Assembly: GCF_051027545.1 (NCBI RefSeq)
Contig: NZ_CP194902.1
Location: 3,906,001 to 3,970,000 of the forward strand
From: Methylocaldum sp002005105
GTDB taxonomy: Bacteria > Pseudomonadota > Gammaproteobacteria > Methylococcales > Methylococcaceae
Reading direction: 5' to 3'
DNA: 64,000 bases
In this document: positions 42,940-52,604 of the stretch, piece by piece
How positions within the stretch are numbered: position 1 is the first letter of the stretch
Layout of the letters: each line of letters opens with the position of its first letter
Notes under the pieces: generated by a model
Database searches by the model: none
The model's input: the letters and a program-made list of their open reading frames with translations, nothing else
What the model was told of the DNA's origin: nothing
Made by a program: the position numbers and the translations under genes

Positions 42940-45480
42940 ATGACAAGAACAACAAATCATCAGTCCACCGTCATCCTCTCACGGACGCTCACTCGAGTCG
43001 CCATTGGCATCACGCTGACTTTTCCGCCATTGTCCTTCTCCCCGCGAGCCTCGGCTGCCGAAGCTGCCGCCCGGAGCGAGCAGGCGATGCCGTTTTCGAT
43101 TCCCGCCCAGCCGTTGGAAGACGCGCTGAACGAATTCATAGCCGTCACAGACTGGCAGGTCGGCTTCCCGGCGGAGCTCGCGAAGGGCGCGCGTTCCCCC
43201 GGCGTCGCCGGACGCTATCCGCCGTCTGAAGCCCTGAGAAAGCTCCTTGCCGGAACCGGCCTCGTCTATCGTCATACCGGGGCTAGGGCCGTCACGCTGG
43301 AACGGGCTCGGGAGCCGATCCGTCCGGCCATGGCTGACAACCAGGAAGTGCATCTGTCCCCCGTTATGGTGAAAGACGAGGCGCTGGAAGAAACAGATCG
43401 GGGCAGCTACACCGTAACCCGCAGTTTCTCCGCCACCAAGACCGACACGCCGATCATGGACACGCCGGTGTCGATACAGGTAGTACCCCGCGCGGTCATG
43501 CAGGATCAACAAACCACGCGCATAAAGGATGCATTGGAAAACGTCAGCGGTGTGCGCCCCCAAACCAGTTTGGGCCGTGGCCACGGCTTCCTTATCCGAG
43601 GCTTCAAGAACCAGCGCGTATTTCGTAACGGCCTTGTCGCGGGCGGCATTTCCGTCGGGGAAGCGCCTGAGTTTGATACGGCCAATTTGCAAAGCGTCGA
43701 GGTATTGAAAGGCCCCGCGGCCATTTTATTCGGCCGCATCGAACCGGGCGGGATGATCAACGTCGTGACCAAACGTCCCGAGAATACGCCCTATTATTCA
43801 TTAGAACAGCGTTTCGGCTCTTACGATTTCTATCGGACGGAGTGGGACGCGACCGGAGCGATTACCGAGGACCGGTCCTGGAGCTACCGCTTTGCCGGCG
43901 CTTATCAGAACAACGAATCGTTCCGCGATTTCAATTTCAACGACCGGATCCTGGTGCAGCCTTCCGTGACTTGGCGACCGACTGATGCCACGGAAATGAC
44001 CCTGGAAGTCGAAGCTTTGTATCAGGAATACCAGGCCGATCGGGGATTGTTCGCCATCGGCGACCGCCCGGCACCTATTCCCATCAGCCGCTCCTTTATC
44101 GATCCCGACGACCCGATCGATACCTTGTCGAGGGTCAATCTCGGCTTTACTTTAAGCCATGCCTTTAACGAAACCTGGACTTTACGTAACCGCTTCTTGG
44201 CTTCGTTTAACGAAGACAGCAATTTGTCCGTGAAACCGGCGAATGCCTTTACCGTTCAACAGTTCCTGGATCCCGGCACCGGCAACCGTACCTATCTCCG
44301 CAATATCTTTTCTCAAGCCGCTGAATCCGAAACCTATACCACCAACCTCGATCTGACCGGGAATTTGGAGCTTTGGGGAACTAAACACCAAACCTTGGTC
44401 GGTTTCGACTTCCTGCGATCGACGGGCACCTATCTGACCCGAGGGGATTTCATGAACCCCGTACCGGGCCTGGAAATCGACATTTACAATCCGGTCTACG
44501 GCATCGACCGTTCGTTTTATGCGAATGCTCTGGCAACGCCTTTTCCGGCGGGAAGCAATCATTCCTATTTCAGGGATGAGTGGTACGGCGTGTATTTCCA
44601 GGATCACATCACGCTCTGGGACACGCTCCACGTCCTGGGAGGCGGGCGCTATGACTGGGCAGAGACCGGTCGCGGGCTCGGCGACTCGTTCAGCGCCGCC
44701 GAAGCCAATCTGCCGTCGCGTAAGGACGAAGCCTTCAGCCCCCGGGTCGGCATTCTTTATCAGCCCTGGTACTGGCTGAGCGTTTACGGCAACTGGACCA
44801 CTTCATTCGGCGCAAACAACGGCATTACCGCCAGCGGCGCCACGGTCGATCCGGAAATCGGCGAACAATTCGAGGCCGGTGTCAAAACCGAGCTTTTCGA
44901 CCAGCGCTTGACGGCTACGCTGGCCTATTATCATCTGACCAAAGAAAACATCCTGACGCGGGACTTCAGCAGCCCGAACCCGAATGCCGTCGCCCCGATC
45001 GGCGAAGCGCGCAGCCAGGGCATCGAGCTGGATGTGTCCGGACAGATCACCGACGAACTCAGCCTCATCGGCAGCTATGCCTTTACCGACGCGCGTATCA
45101 CGAACGACAACGAAGGTCGTCAGGGCAACCGGATGAACAACGTGCCCGAGCACGCGGGCAGTCTCTGGCTCAAGTACGATATCCGCCGCTACGAGCCGCT
45201 GAACGGCCTGAGTTTCGGCGCCGGCGTGTTCATCGCCGGTCAGCGCGAAGGCGACGATGCCAATACCTTTGTCTTGCCGGGTTACGTCCGCCTGGACGCC
45301 TTTGCCGCGTATCGCTACCGACTCGGCGATGCCAACCTGATCGCGCAATTCAATATCCGCAACCTTCTGGACAAGACCTATTACGAATCCACCGATCCTT
45401 TCCAGAGCGCACCACCGCGTGTCGGCATCTATCCGGGCGCCCCGCTGACCGCGATGGGTTCGATTCGGCTGGAATTTTGA
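42940..45480 (+). CDS. TonB-dependent siderophore receptor with STN domain (module 2)
   Basis: An 846-residue outer-membrane receptor from ATG 42,940 with GGAG upstream. Signal peptide; STN domain (about 45-110: MPFSIPAQPLEDALNEFIAVTDWQVGFPAEL), which signals to FecR; plug (TKTDTPIMDTPVSIQVVPRAVMQDQQTTRIKDALENVSGVRPQ; LQSVEVLKGPAAILFGRIEPGGMINVVTKRP); 22-strand barrel ending LTAMGSIRLEF. The plug motifs put it with FpvA/FhuE-type ferric-siderophore receptors. Ligand not predictable. It forms an operon with a PepSY protein 15 bases on. Confidence 0.96.
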   Translation: MTRTTNHQSTVILSRTLTRVAIGITLTFPPLSFSPRASAAEAAARSEQAMPFSIPAQPLEDALNEFIAVTDWQVGFPAELAKGARSPGVAGRYPPSEALRKLLAGTGLVYRHTGARAVTLERAREPIRPAMADNQEVHLSPVMVKDEALEETDRGSYTVTRSFSATKTDTPIMDTPVSIQVVPRAVMQDQQTTRIKDALENVSGVRPQTSLGRGHGFLIRGFKNQRVFRNGLVAGGISVGEAPEFDTANLQSVEVLKGPAAILFGRIEPGGMINVVTKRPENTPYYSLEQRFGSYDFYRTEWDATGAITEDRSWSYRFAGAYQNNESFRDFNFNDRILVQPSVTWRPTDATEMTLEVEALYQEYQADRGLFAIGDRPAPIPISRSFIDPDDPIDTLSRVNLGFTLSHAFNETWTLRNRFLASFNEDSNLSVKPANAFTVQQFLDPGTGNRTYLRNIFSQAAESETYTTNLDLTGNLELWGTKHQTLVGFDFLRSTGTYLTRGDFMNPVPGLEIDIYNPVYGIDRSFYANALATPFPAGSNHSYFRDEWYGVYFQDHITLWDTLHVLGGGRYDWAETGRGLGDSFSAAEANLPSRKDEAFSPRVGILYQPWYWLSVYGNWTTSFGANNGITASGATVDPEIGEQFEAGVKTELFDQRLTATLAYYHLTKENILTRDFSSPNPNAVAPIGEARSQGIELDVSGQITDELSLIGSYAFTDARITNDNEGRQGNRMNNVPEHAGSLWLKYDIRRYEPLNGLSFGAGVFIAGQREGDDANTFVLPGYVRLDAFAAYRYRLGDANLIAQFNIRNLLDKTYYESTDPFQSAPPRVGIYPGAPLTAMGSIRLEF

Positions 45481-45495
45481 TCGAATGAGGGAGGA

Positions 45496-46788
45496 ATGAT
45501 GAATCGATGGATGAGCGTCGTACGGCAATCCCCGAATGGCGTCGACGCATGGCGGGCCGCGCGCTTGTCGCGGCTCAAGGCGCGCCGAAAATTGTGGCTC
45601 GAAGTCCACGGCTGGCTGGGGCTGATACTCGGATTCTGTCTCGCGATCTTCGGCATTACCGGCAGCGTTCTCGTCTTCTACGAGGAAACCGACGACTGGC
45701 TGAATCCCGGCGTCATTGCGTTGGCGAATCTGGTAGAGGGACAAGAACATTTCCGCCCGGTGGACGACATCGTCGAAGCGGCTCGCTCGGTGATGCCGGA
45801 CCGAGCGCAAATCGGCTCGATCATTTACCCCCGGCATGACCGGCGGGCGTATCAATTCTTCTACCGCGTTGTCACCGACAACGAATCCACGCCCGAACTC
45901 CGGCATGTCTTCGTCAACCCCTACACGGCCGAGGTGACCGGAACACGGGCCGTGATCGAACGGGGCCGGTGGCTTCCGGACGGCTTCGTGCCTTTCATGT
46001 TCCAGTTGCATTTTGCCCTGCTGGCGGGTAATACCGGCGCGGTCGTCGTCGGAATCATGGGCGTGATTTCGATCATTTCGGTGCTCACCGGCTTGATCGT
46101 ATGGTGGCCGCTGACCGGCAAATGGCGGCGGGCATTGACCATCAAGCGGGCTGCCAGTCCCGAGCGCCTCAATCACGATGTTCACCAAACCTTCGGCTTT
46201 TACACCGCCTTGATCATGCTGGCGGTGCTCCTGTCCGGCGTGTACATGAACCTGCCCGATCATTTCAAGGTGCCGGTCAAACTGCTTTCGCCGAACAGCC
46301 GGTCTTTTACGGACAATCCGCAATCATCCCCGGCGGCGGGACGCTCTCCCATCGGTTTGGATCGCGCCCTGGCCAGCGTCCGCCGGAGCTATCCCGAGGG
46401 AAGGGTCAATTGGCTGCGCCTTCCAGAAGGCGAAACGGGTGTCTACACCATCAGCATAAGGGACGTACCCGGTCTCAGCCGTTTTTGGTCGGAGCGGCGG
46501 GTGACGGTGGATCAATATTCCGGTGAGATATTGACGGTCCACGATCCCGACACCCGAACCGCCGCCGGCGACACGTTTCTGGACTGGATGTGGCCGCTCC
46601 ATTCAGGCAAAGCCTTCGGCTGGCCCGGCCGCATCCTGATCTTTCTCACCGGCCTCGCCTGCCCGGTGCTGTACGTCACCGGCGTGATCCGCTGGCTGCA
46701 GAAGCGGCGGGCAAAGCGGTCCAAAAAGCCGCCCCGGCCCGCGGGTTGGGGGGAGGCGAGGAATCGAATTACCGGCCGAAGTAATTGA
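45496..46788 (+). CDS. PepSY-TM iron-uptake membrane protein (module 2)
   Basis: A 430-residue inner-membrane protein with GAGGGAGG before ATG. Layout: first span after a basic start (RRKLWLEVHGWLGLILGFCLAIFGITGSVLVFYEE), PepSY-type periplasmic part, a central pair of spans (ALLAGNTGAVVVGIMGVISIISVLTGLIVWWPLTGKWRRALTIKRAASPERLNHDVHQTFGFY), further PepSY region and a last span (LDWMWPLHSGKAFGWPGRILIFLTGLACPVLYVTGVIRWLQKRRAK). Invariant histidines (HGW, HQTFG, HSG) could bind haem. Such proteins sit beside siderophore receptors and are thought to reduce ferric complexes. Its end overlaps the convergent amidohydrolase gene by 20 bases. Confidence 0.92.
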   Translation: MMNRWMSVVRQSPNGVDAWRAARLSRLKARRKLWLEVHGWLGLILGFCLAIFGITGSVLVFYEETDDWLNPGVIALANLVEGQEHFRPVDDIVEAARSVMPDRAQIGSIIYPRHDRRAYQFFYRVVTDNESTPELRHVFVNPYTAEVTGTRAVIERGRWLPDGFVPFMFQLHFALLAGNTGAVVVGIMGVISIISVLTGLIVWWPLTGKWRRALTIKRAASPERLNHDVHQTFGFYTALIMLAVLLSGVYMNLPDHFKVPVKLLSPNSRSFTDNPQSSPAAGRSPIGLDRALASVRRSYPEGRVNWLRLPEGETGVYTISIRDVPGLSRFWSERRVTVDQYSGEILTVHDPDTRTAAGDTFLDWMWPLHSGKAFGWPGRILIFLTGLACPVLYVTGVIRWLQKRRAKRSKKPPRPAGWGEARNRITGRSN

Positions 46789-48001
46789 CGACGATTTTTC
46801 CTCCCGACATCACCCAATCCGGGGATTCCAGGCGTTTGAAGTTTTCCAGCGCATTACCCTTGACCGCGATGAGGTCGGCGGGAGCACCGACGCTCAGGGT
46901 GCCGAGCGGAGCGAGACCCAAGACTTCTCCCGCTTTGGACGTGGCGGTACGGAACACCTCCAGGGGCGTCATCCCGGTCAGGTGCGCCATCAGATGAAGC
47001 TCCTGGGCATCGATGCCCCAGGGAATTTCCGTATGGGCGATTTCGGCGCCGTAGTAAAGCTGGGCGCCCAGGCTCGCCAATTTGGCGGCATTCGCGTGTA
47101 TCCCGCGGCAATGAGACAGCGTATCGATAGTCGTGATGATCCTGACGCCTTGTTGAACGGCCTGGTCGAGCAATTCGTCGGGTATGGGCTCGCAGGGGAC
47201 ATGGGCCCACTCGTCGACGCCGGCCGCCAGTGCTCGCGCTACGCCCTTGGGTTCCGCCACGTGGGCCGATACCTGTTTGCCCAGCTTATGCGCCTCCTCC
47301 ACTACGGCGCGGACGATTTCCAGGGACGGCATCGGCCAGGGCGGCGGCGGCGACGCCGGATGTCCCGTGCTCCAGGACGCGCCCTCTTCGCCGCCGGGTT
47401 CCAGTGCGATCTTGATGACGGCCGCACTGCCGGCAACCAGGTGTTGCACGAGTTGCCGAGCCTGCTCGACGGATTCGACCGGCGCCGCCACCTCGCCGTG
47501 CCCATGGCCATGACCGGGCTGGCCGAACACCGGGATGGGATAGCCGCCGGGCACGGTGATGATGGGACCGGCCGTCAACAGGCGTAGCCTCCCGTCGCCG
47601 CCGGAGGGCGCCAGCAAGGGCCCGCCCACGTCGCGGACGGTGGTGACACCGTGGCGCAGCACCGTTTCGCGCGGCACGTTCTGGAAGGCCAAATGGCCGT
47701 GCAACTCGATGAAACCGGGAAGCAGGGTGGCATCGCCAAGATCGACGATGCGCGCGCCGTTATTGCGCACCTGCCGTGACGGCCCCGCGCCCGCCACCTT
47801 GCCGTCGACGATCAGAACCGCGTAATCGGTATTCATATTGACGCCGTCGAATACCCGTGCAGCTTGCAGGATCAGCGGCTTGGAACCGTTGCCCGCAGCC
47901 CGCGTCTGCTGCGGGAACGTCCCGATGATGCCGATAAGCAGAAGCACGGTCAGAATCGGATTTTGCCGTAATCCGAACCGGATGATGGGTTTGGAATCCA
48001 C
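46769..48001 (-). CDS. Secreted metal-dependent amidohydrolase (imidazolonepropionase-like)
   Basis: A 410-residue protein from GTG 48,001 (MDSKPIIRFGLRQ), preceded by GAGG. A signal peptide (ILTVLLLIGIIGTFPQQTRA) sends it to the periplasm. Amidohydrolase fold: metal motif H-x-H in LLPGFIELHGHLAF, a Lys in AAVIKIALEPGG, later metal His in QVSAHVAEP and WAHVPCEP, and a C-terminal GAPADLIAVKGNALENF. An inserted loop GQPGHGHGHGE is His-rich. Likely cleaves an amide or cyclic amide; with two siderophore-type receptors beside it, a breakdown step for an imported chelator or peptide is plausible but unproven. The minus-strand gene faces module 2. Confidence 0.87.
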   Translation of the reverse strand: MDSKPIIRFGLRQNPILTVLLLIGIIGTFPQQTRAAGNGSKPLILQAARVFDGVNMNTDYAVLIVDGKVAGAGPSRQVRNNGARIVDLGDATLLPGFIELHGHLAFQNVPRETVLRHGVTTVRDVGGPLLAPSGGDGRLRLLTAGPIITVPGGYPIPVFGQPGHGHGHGEVAAPVESVEQARQLVQHLVAGSAAVIKIALEPGGEEGASWSTGHPASPPPPWPMPSLEIVRAVVEEAHKLGKQVSAHVAEPKGVARALAAGVDEWAHVPCEPIPDELLDQAVQQGVRIITTIDTLSHCRGIHANAAKLASLGAQLYYGAEIAHTEIPWGIDAQELHLMAHLTGMTPLEVFRTATSKAGEVLGLAPLGTLSVGAPADLIAVKGNALENFKRLESPDWVMSGGKIVVNYFGR

Positions 48002-48454
48002 GTAATGTCCTCGTGTCTTGCGGTTTTTGCGGATCTGTCGGGACCGAAAGTGATCGACCGGAATCCGGGCGAATGCCACCCCTATGGCCGGAAATGTTAC
48101 GGGCAAGATATGTACCACTGCGGAAAGTTCCGGGAATCGCGCATCGGCCAGGCGCTCCGCCAAGGCAATAGACGCATGGTCCGGCCGTTTTATCCGAGGC
48201 GGTCGGGGGGATTGCCCCCGCGACACACGATCTTTCCGCCGATTCCCACTGCGGCAAATGACACATACGGACTGCGCCGGATAGCGGCACGCTCCCGATC
48301 CGGAACCACGGGATTTTCGTATGGCACTGTTGCATAAAGACTTTCCCACAGGGCTTGCGCTGCCGTGTACGGATGGCATCGAGCTTGCTTTTTCAGTCCA
48401 GGTATTAACCTGGACCGAGACCAACCGTTTCCTCCGATCCATCCGACGCCATTC
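48002..48454. other. Divergent intergenic region between amidohydrolase and second FecI-like gene
   Basis: About 450 bases that must hold two divergent promoters. No clear Fur box or other known operator was found by eye; no gene is supported. Confidence 0.4.
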
Positions 48455-48985
48455 ATGTCCTCCCTCACCCACGACCAGATTTTCCGGCTTTTTCGCGATT
48501 ACCGCGATCCGATCGTGGCCTTTCTGGTGCGCCGCGTGCAGTGTCCGGAAACCGCGCAGGATCTGAGCCAGGAGACTTATCTCCGCCTGGTGCGCAAGGA
48601 CGCGCTGGCGCATGGGGACAACCTGCCGGCCTACCTGTTCCGCACGGCGGAGCGCCTTGCCATCGATTATTTGCGGCAAAACCGGCAAACCTTCGTCAGC
48701 GCCGATTCCCTGGCCGACGATCTCACCTGCCCCAAGCTTTCTCCCGACGAACTGGCATCGCTCCGTCAGCAGTGCGAAATCCTGCTGGACGCCATCGCAT
48801 CGTTGCCCGGAAAGTGCCGGCACGTGTTTCTGCTGCGGAAGATCGACGACTTGAGCTACGGCGAAATCGCGGCGCGTCTCGGGATTTCCGAAAAGACTGT
48901 ACAGCGCCAGTTGGTCAAGGCGATGCTGCATTGTCACCGGCGCATGCAGGATCCGCAGTTCGGGTTAAACGGGAATTTCCGCTGA
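48455..48985 (+). CDS. fecI: FecI-like ECF sigma factor (module 3)
   Basis: A 176-residue ECF sigma factor from ATG 48,455 (MSSLTHDQIFRLFRDYRDPIVAFLVRRVQCPETAQDLSQETYLRLVRKD), with region 4 LLDAIASLPGKCRHVFLLRKIDDLSYGEIAARLGISEKTVQRQLVKAMLHC. The upstream in-frame ATG at 48,365 adds 30 residues without homology and is not favoured. Its stop overlaps the fecR start (TGATG), so the two are coupled. Related to, but clearly diverged from, the module 2 sigma factor. Confidence 0.93.
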   Translation: MSSLTHDQIFRLFRDYRDPIVAFLVRRVQCPETAQDLSQETYLRLVRKDALAHGDNLPAYLFRTAERLAIDYLRQNRQTFVSADSLADDLTCPKLSPDELASLRQQCEILLDAIASLPGKCRHVFLLRKIDDLSYGEIAARLGISEKTVQRQLVKAMLHCHRRMQDPQFGLNGNFR

Positions 48986-49950
48986 TGCCCCCGTTCGACG
49001 GACCTCACGATCGCATTCTGAAACAGGCCATGGAGTGGTTCGTAAGCCTGCAATCGGAAAATTGCAGCGACGAGGATCGTACCCGGTTCTCCGCCTGGCT
49101 GGCGCAAAGCGAAAAGCACCGGGCGGCCTACGCGGAGGCCGAGCAGGTGTGGACCAGCATGGACAGTTTGCGGAAGATTCCCGTGCCCGGCCTCGACGAA
49201 GCCCGCCGGGCGCGCCCCCGGCCCTCCGCCCTGCCGACCCTCCTCCTGTCCATCTTGCTGACGGCTGTGCTGACCGCGGGATGGTGGTATGAATTCCGGG
49301 TCGAAACCACCCGCTACGCCACGGCCATGGGCGAAAGGCGCAGCGTGACGCTGGCCGACGGTTCCCGCATCGATCTCAACACTTCCACCCGGATCGCCGT
49401 GCACTGGTCGAGATGGAGCCGGAAAGTCGAGCTGGAATCCGGCGAAGCCTTGTTCAGCGTGACCCACGATGCGCACCATCCTTTCGTGGTGGAGTCCGGA
49501 GATCTGTCGATCCGCGATGTCGGCACCCGGTTCGACGTTCGCAAATGGCCGGAACAGGTCACGATAGCCGTGCTGGAAGGCGAGGTCGAGCTGGAAGATG
49601 CGCGCCATGCCAAGACACAGCGGTTGAAGGCGGGTGAACGGAACTGCTACCGCGAGAGCACCGGGCTCGGATACCGGCAACGGGCGGACGCGGAGCAGAT
49701 CGAAGCCTGGACGCACGGCCGCCTGGTATTCAGGCACGCCCCGCTGGCCGAAGTTGCCGCCGAACTGGAACGCTATCACCCGGTGCGCTTCGTTATCGCC
49801 GACCCCGCCCTCGGCCGGGAGACCCTGAGCGGCGCTTTCGATGCCGACGATCTGGCCCCCTTCCTCAATGCCGTCGAGAAAATTTTGCCGGTCCGGGCGG
49901 AGCGCTCGAGCGGCGACACGATTGTGCTGGAGCGGTCCACGCGGAGATGA
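48985..49950 (+). CDS. fecR: FecR-like anti-sigma/sigma regulator (module 3)
   Basis: A 321-residue protein from ATG 48,985. N-terminal DUF4880 type (AMEWFVSLQSENCSDEDRTRFSAWLAQSEKHRAAYAEAEQVW), one span (LPTLLLSILLTAVLTAGWWYEF), FecR domain (YATAMGERRSVTLADGSRIDLNTSTRIAVHWSRWSRKVELESGEALFSVTHDAHHPFVVES; IRDVGTRFDVRKWPEQVTIAVLEGEVEL), and a C-terminal STN-like part (PLAEVAAELERYHPVRFVIADPALGRETLSGAFDADDLAPFLNAVEKILPV). Partner of the sigma factor just upstream and of the receptor that follows after 111 bases. Confidence 0.93.
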   Translation: MPPFDGPHDRILKQAMEWFVSLQSENCSDEDRTRFSAWLAQSEKHRAAYAEAEQVWTSMDSLRKIPVPGLDEARRARPRPSALPTLLLSILLTAVLTAGWWYEFRVETTRYATAMGERRSVTLADGSRIDLNTSTRIAVHWSRWSRKVELESGEALFSVTHDAHHPFVVESGDLSIRDVGTRFDVRKWPEQVTIAVLEGEVELEDARHAKTQRLKAGERNCYRESTGLGYRQRADAEQIEAWTHGRLVFRHAPLAEVAAELERYHPVRFVIADPALGRETLSGAFDADDLAPFLNAVEKILPVRAERSSGDTIVLERSTRR

Positions 49951-50061
49951 GTTCTTCCCCCTTCGACAAAAAAATGTCCGGTTTGCCCGCTCTCCTTCGT
50001 TAAGGAGTTTTGAAGACGATCAGCCGTCGCAAGACCCATAACCACAACAAAGGAGACGACC

Positions 50062-52527
50062 ATGGTCCATAGCGACCGCCCCGTTCGCAAGCCGGGGCAT
50101 CGGGGGAAAGCACTTCCGAAACCGTCCGCTCTGGCGCTGATTTTCGCCTTGGCAGGACGCGACGCCCTTGCGGGCGCCGACCGCTTCGATTTCGATCTGC
50201 CCGCACAGCCGCTATCCGCCGCCCTGGACAGCGTGGCCGACACATCCGGCATCAAGCTCATGTACGCCGACGCCGCGGTGCAAGGACTCAAGACCCAGGC
50301 GGTGCGCGGGCGCATGACGGCCGACGAGGCCTTGAAGCGGGTGCTGGCCCGGAACGGCCTGCGTCACGAATGGGTGGACAAGACGCTGGTGGCGGTGAAG
50401 GAGGATCCGCAGGCGCCGAAGGACGCCAGCGTCGCCCTGGACCTGGTATCCGTTACCGATTCGGCGGAGGACGAAAACCCCGGCTATGCCGCGATCCGCA
50501 CCTCCACCGCGACTAAAACCGACACACCGATCATGGAGACTCCCGTGTCGATCCAGACGGTGACTAGACAGGTGATGGAGGATCAGCAGGTGGTGCGCGT
50601 GGAAGATGCCATCAAAAACGTCAGCGGCGTGCAGAAGAATTTCGGTTTTGGCGATCTGCGCGAAAACTTCACGATCCGTGGCTTCACCGCCGATGCCCAG
50701 ATTTACCGCAATGGCGTCCGCTTGGGGCGAACCACGTTCGAAACGGCGCATTTGCAGCAGATCGAGGTTCTGAAGGGGCCATCCTCCGTTCTCTACGGCC
50801 GTATTCAGCCGGGCGGGATGGTGAACCTGGTGACCAAGCAGCCGCTCGATCAACCGTACTATGCGCTGCAGCAGCAGTTCGGTTCCTATGATTTTTATCG
50901 GACGACCATAGACGCGACCGGGCCTTTGACCGATGGCTTGAACTATCGCGTCAATCTGGCCTATCTCAATTCGGATTCATTTCGCGACCTCGTGGATCAG
51001 GAACGGGTATTTTTCGCTCCTTCGATCAGCTGGAAATTCGGTGAACGAACCACTTTCAATCTGGCCCTGGAATACACCCACGAAAATTCGGTCATCGACA
51101 GCGGCATCGTCGCCCTCGGTGATCGCCCGGCCAAGGTCAAGCGCAGTCAGTTCATGGGCGACCGAGGCGATTTCACGCAACACGACGGAATATTGCTGGA
51201 TTTCAACTGGTCCCATGCCTTCAACGATGACTGGGCACTCAAACACACTTTTATCTACGATGACCGGGATTACCGGGAAAGTTATCGACCGGTCGTCGAT
51301 TTCGGCAACGACGAATATCATCGCGGCTTGTGGCAGGTCGAAAATCCCCGGCGCACCTATGCCACGAGCCTGGATTTGAACGGAAAGTTCGAAACCTTCG
51401 GCGTCAAGCACAATCTCCTGCTCGGCGGCGATTATTATCGGCGCCAGGAACTCGGCGAAGGTTGCGCCGGCCCCGGACAGTCCGGCAACTGCTTGCCCTG
51501 GCCTCCCGGCATGGACGGCTTCGACCCGTTCAACCCGCGGGGAAATCCCGCGTTCAATTTCGACACCCATCGTTTTCCGTCGCGCCGGAGCTTCAACTAC
51601 GACACGGCCTCCCTGGAAGAGTGGTACGGGCTGTACTTCCAGGATCAGATCACCCTGTTCGACCAACTGCATATCCTGGGCGGCGGACGCTACGACTGGA
51701 TTCATCAGAAGAACACCAACCGCTGGAACCACTTGCTCTTCACCCAGAACCAGTTCGATGCCTTGGAAACCCAGTTTTTCAGCCCGCGTGTCGGCATCCT
51801 CTACCGTCCTTTCGAATGGTTATCGCTATACGGAAACTTCGTGGAGTCCATCGGCAGCAACCTGGGGCATTCCTTCAGCGGCGAGATCCTGACGCCGGAA
51901 ACCGGCACGCAGTACGAGATCGGAACCAAGACCGAATTCTGGGACGGCCGTCTCATCGCCAGCCTGGCGTATTACCACCTCACCAAGGAGAACGTCCAAG
52001 CGGTCGATGTGGCGAATTCGGCTAACAGTACCTTCTATAAGACACAGGGACAGGCGCGCAGCCAGGGTATCGAGCTGGATGTGGCCGGCAGGATTACCGA
52101 GGATCTAAGCGTTATCGGAACCTATGCGTTCACCGATGCCCGAATCAAGCGGGACAACCAATTCCCCGACAACGAAGGCAATCGGCTTCCCAACGTTCCG
52201 GAGAACTCGGGCAGCCTCTGGGTCAAATACGACCTGCCGTTCGAATTCGTCAAAGGGCTGAGCCTGGGCACTGGTGCCTATGTCGCCGGTCAGCGGGAGG
52301 GAGATAACGAAAACAGCTTTCAGCTACCCGGTTACGTGCGCTGGGACGCCATGGCGGCTTATCGCTTCAATGTCGGGCCGACGCGGCTAACGGCGCAAGT
52401 GAATGTCACCAATATTCTGGACAAGACTTACTTCAAAGCGACCAACATGCTGGATGGCGCACCACGCGCAGGAATCACCGTCGGCGAGCCGTTGACCGTC
52501 CTGGGGTCGTTACGTCTGGAGTATTGA
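50062..52527 (+). CDS. TonB-dependent siderophore receptor with STN domain (module 3)
   Basis: An 821-residue receptor preceded by AAAGGAG. Signal peptide (LALIFALAGRDALAGA), STN (FDFDLPAQPLSAALDSVADTSGIKLMYADAAVQGLKTQAVRGRMTADEALKRVL), plug (TATKTDTPIMETPVSIQTVTRQVMEDQQVVRVEDAIKNVSGVQKNFG; VLKGPSSVLYGRIQPGGMVNLVTKQP), barrel ending LTVLGSLRLEY. Close in design to the module 2 receptor (shared TKTDTPIM, RTT/RTE after FGSYDFYR, GEILTPETGTQYEIG), pointing to an old duplication with ligand change. A Cys pair in GEGCAGPGQSGNCLPW probably forms a disulfide in an outer loop. Confidence 0.96.
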   Translation: MVHSDRPVRKPGHRGKALPKPSALALIFALAGRDALAGADRFDFDLPAQPLSAALDSVADTSGIKLMYADAAVQGLKTQAVRGRMTADEALKRVLARNGLRHEWVDKTLVAVKEDPQAPKDASVALDLVSVTDSAEDENPGYAAIRTSTATKTDTPIMETPVSIQTVTRQVMEDQQVVRVEDAIKNVSGVQKNFGFGDLRENFTIRGFTADAQIYRNGVRLGRTTFETAHLQQIEVLKGPSSVLYGRIQPGGMVNLVTKQPLDQPYYALQQQFGSYDFYRTTIDATGPLTDGLNYRVNLAYLNSDSFRDLVDQERVFFAPSISWKFGERTTFNLALEYTHENSVIDSGIVALGDRPAKVKRSQFMGDRGDFTQHDGILLDFNWSHAFNDDWALKHTFIYDDRDYRESYRPVVDFGNDEYHRGLWQVENPRRTYATSLDLNGKFETFGVKHNLLLGGDYYRRQELGEGCAGPGQSGNCLPWPPGMDGFDPFNPRGNPAFNFDTHRFPSRRSFNYDTASLEEWYGLYFQDQITLFDQLHILGGGRYDWIHQKNTNRWNHLLFTQNQFDALETQFFSPRVGILYRPFEWLSLYGNFVESIGSNLGHSFSGEILTPETGTQYEIGTKTEFWDGRLIASLAYYHLTKENVQAVDVANSANSTFYKTQGQARSQGIELDVAGRITEDLSVIGTYAFTDARIKRDNQFPDNEGNRLPNVPENSGSLWVKYDLPFEFVKGLSLGTGAYVAGQREGDNENSFQLPGYVRWDAMAAYRFNVGPTRLTAQVNVTNILDKTYFKATNMLDGAPRAGITVGEPLTVLGSLRLEY

Positions 52528-52604
52528 ACGAACACCGCCACCGGAATATCCCGTCTCGTTCATCGTTCCGGGAAACCGGACGAGACGGGAGACAGGAACC
52601 GAAC

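Noticed and set aside
44803..46323. Minus-strand open frame of 506 codons over the receptor end and PepSY gene
   Set aside because: Shadow of two certain genes; composition is Arg/Gly/Asp-rich without a fold signature.
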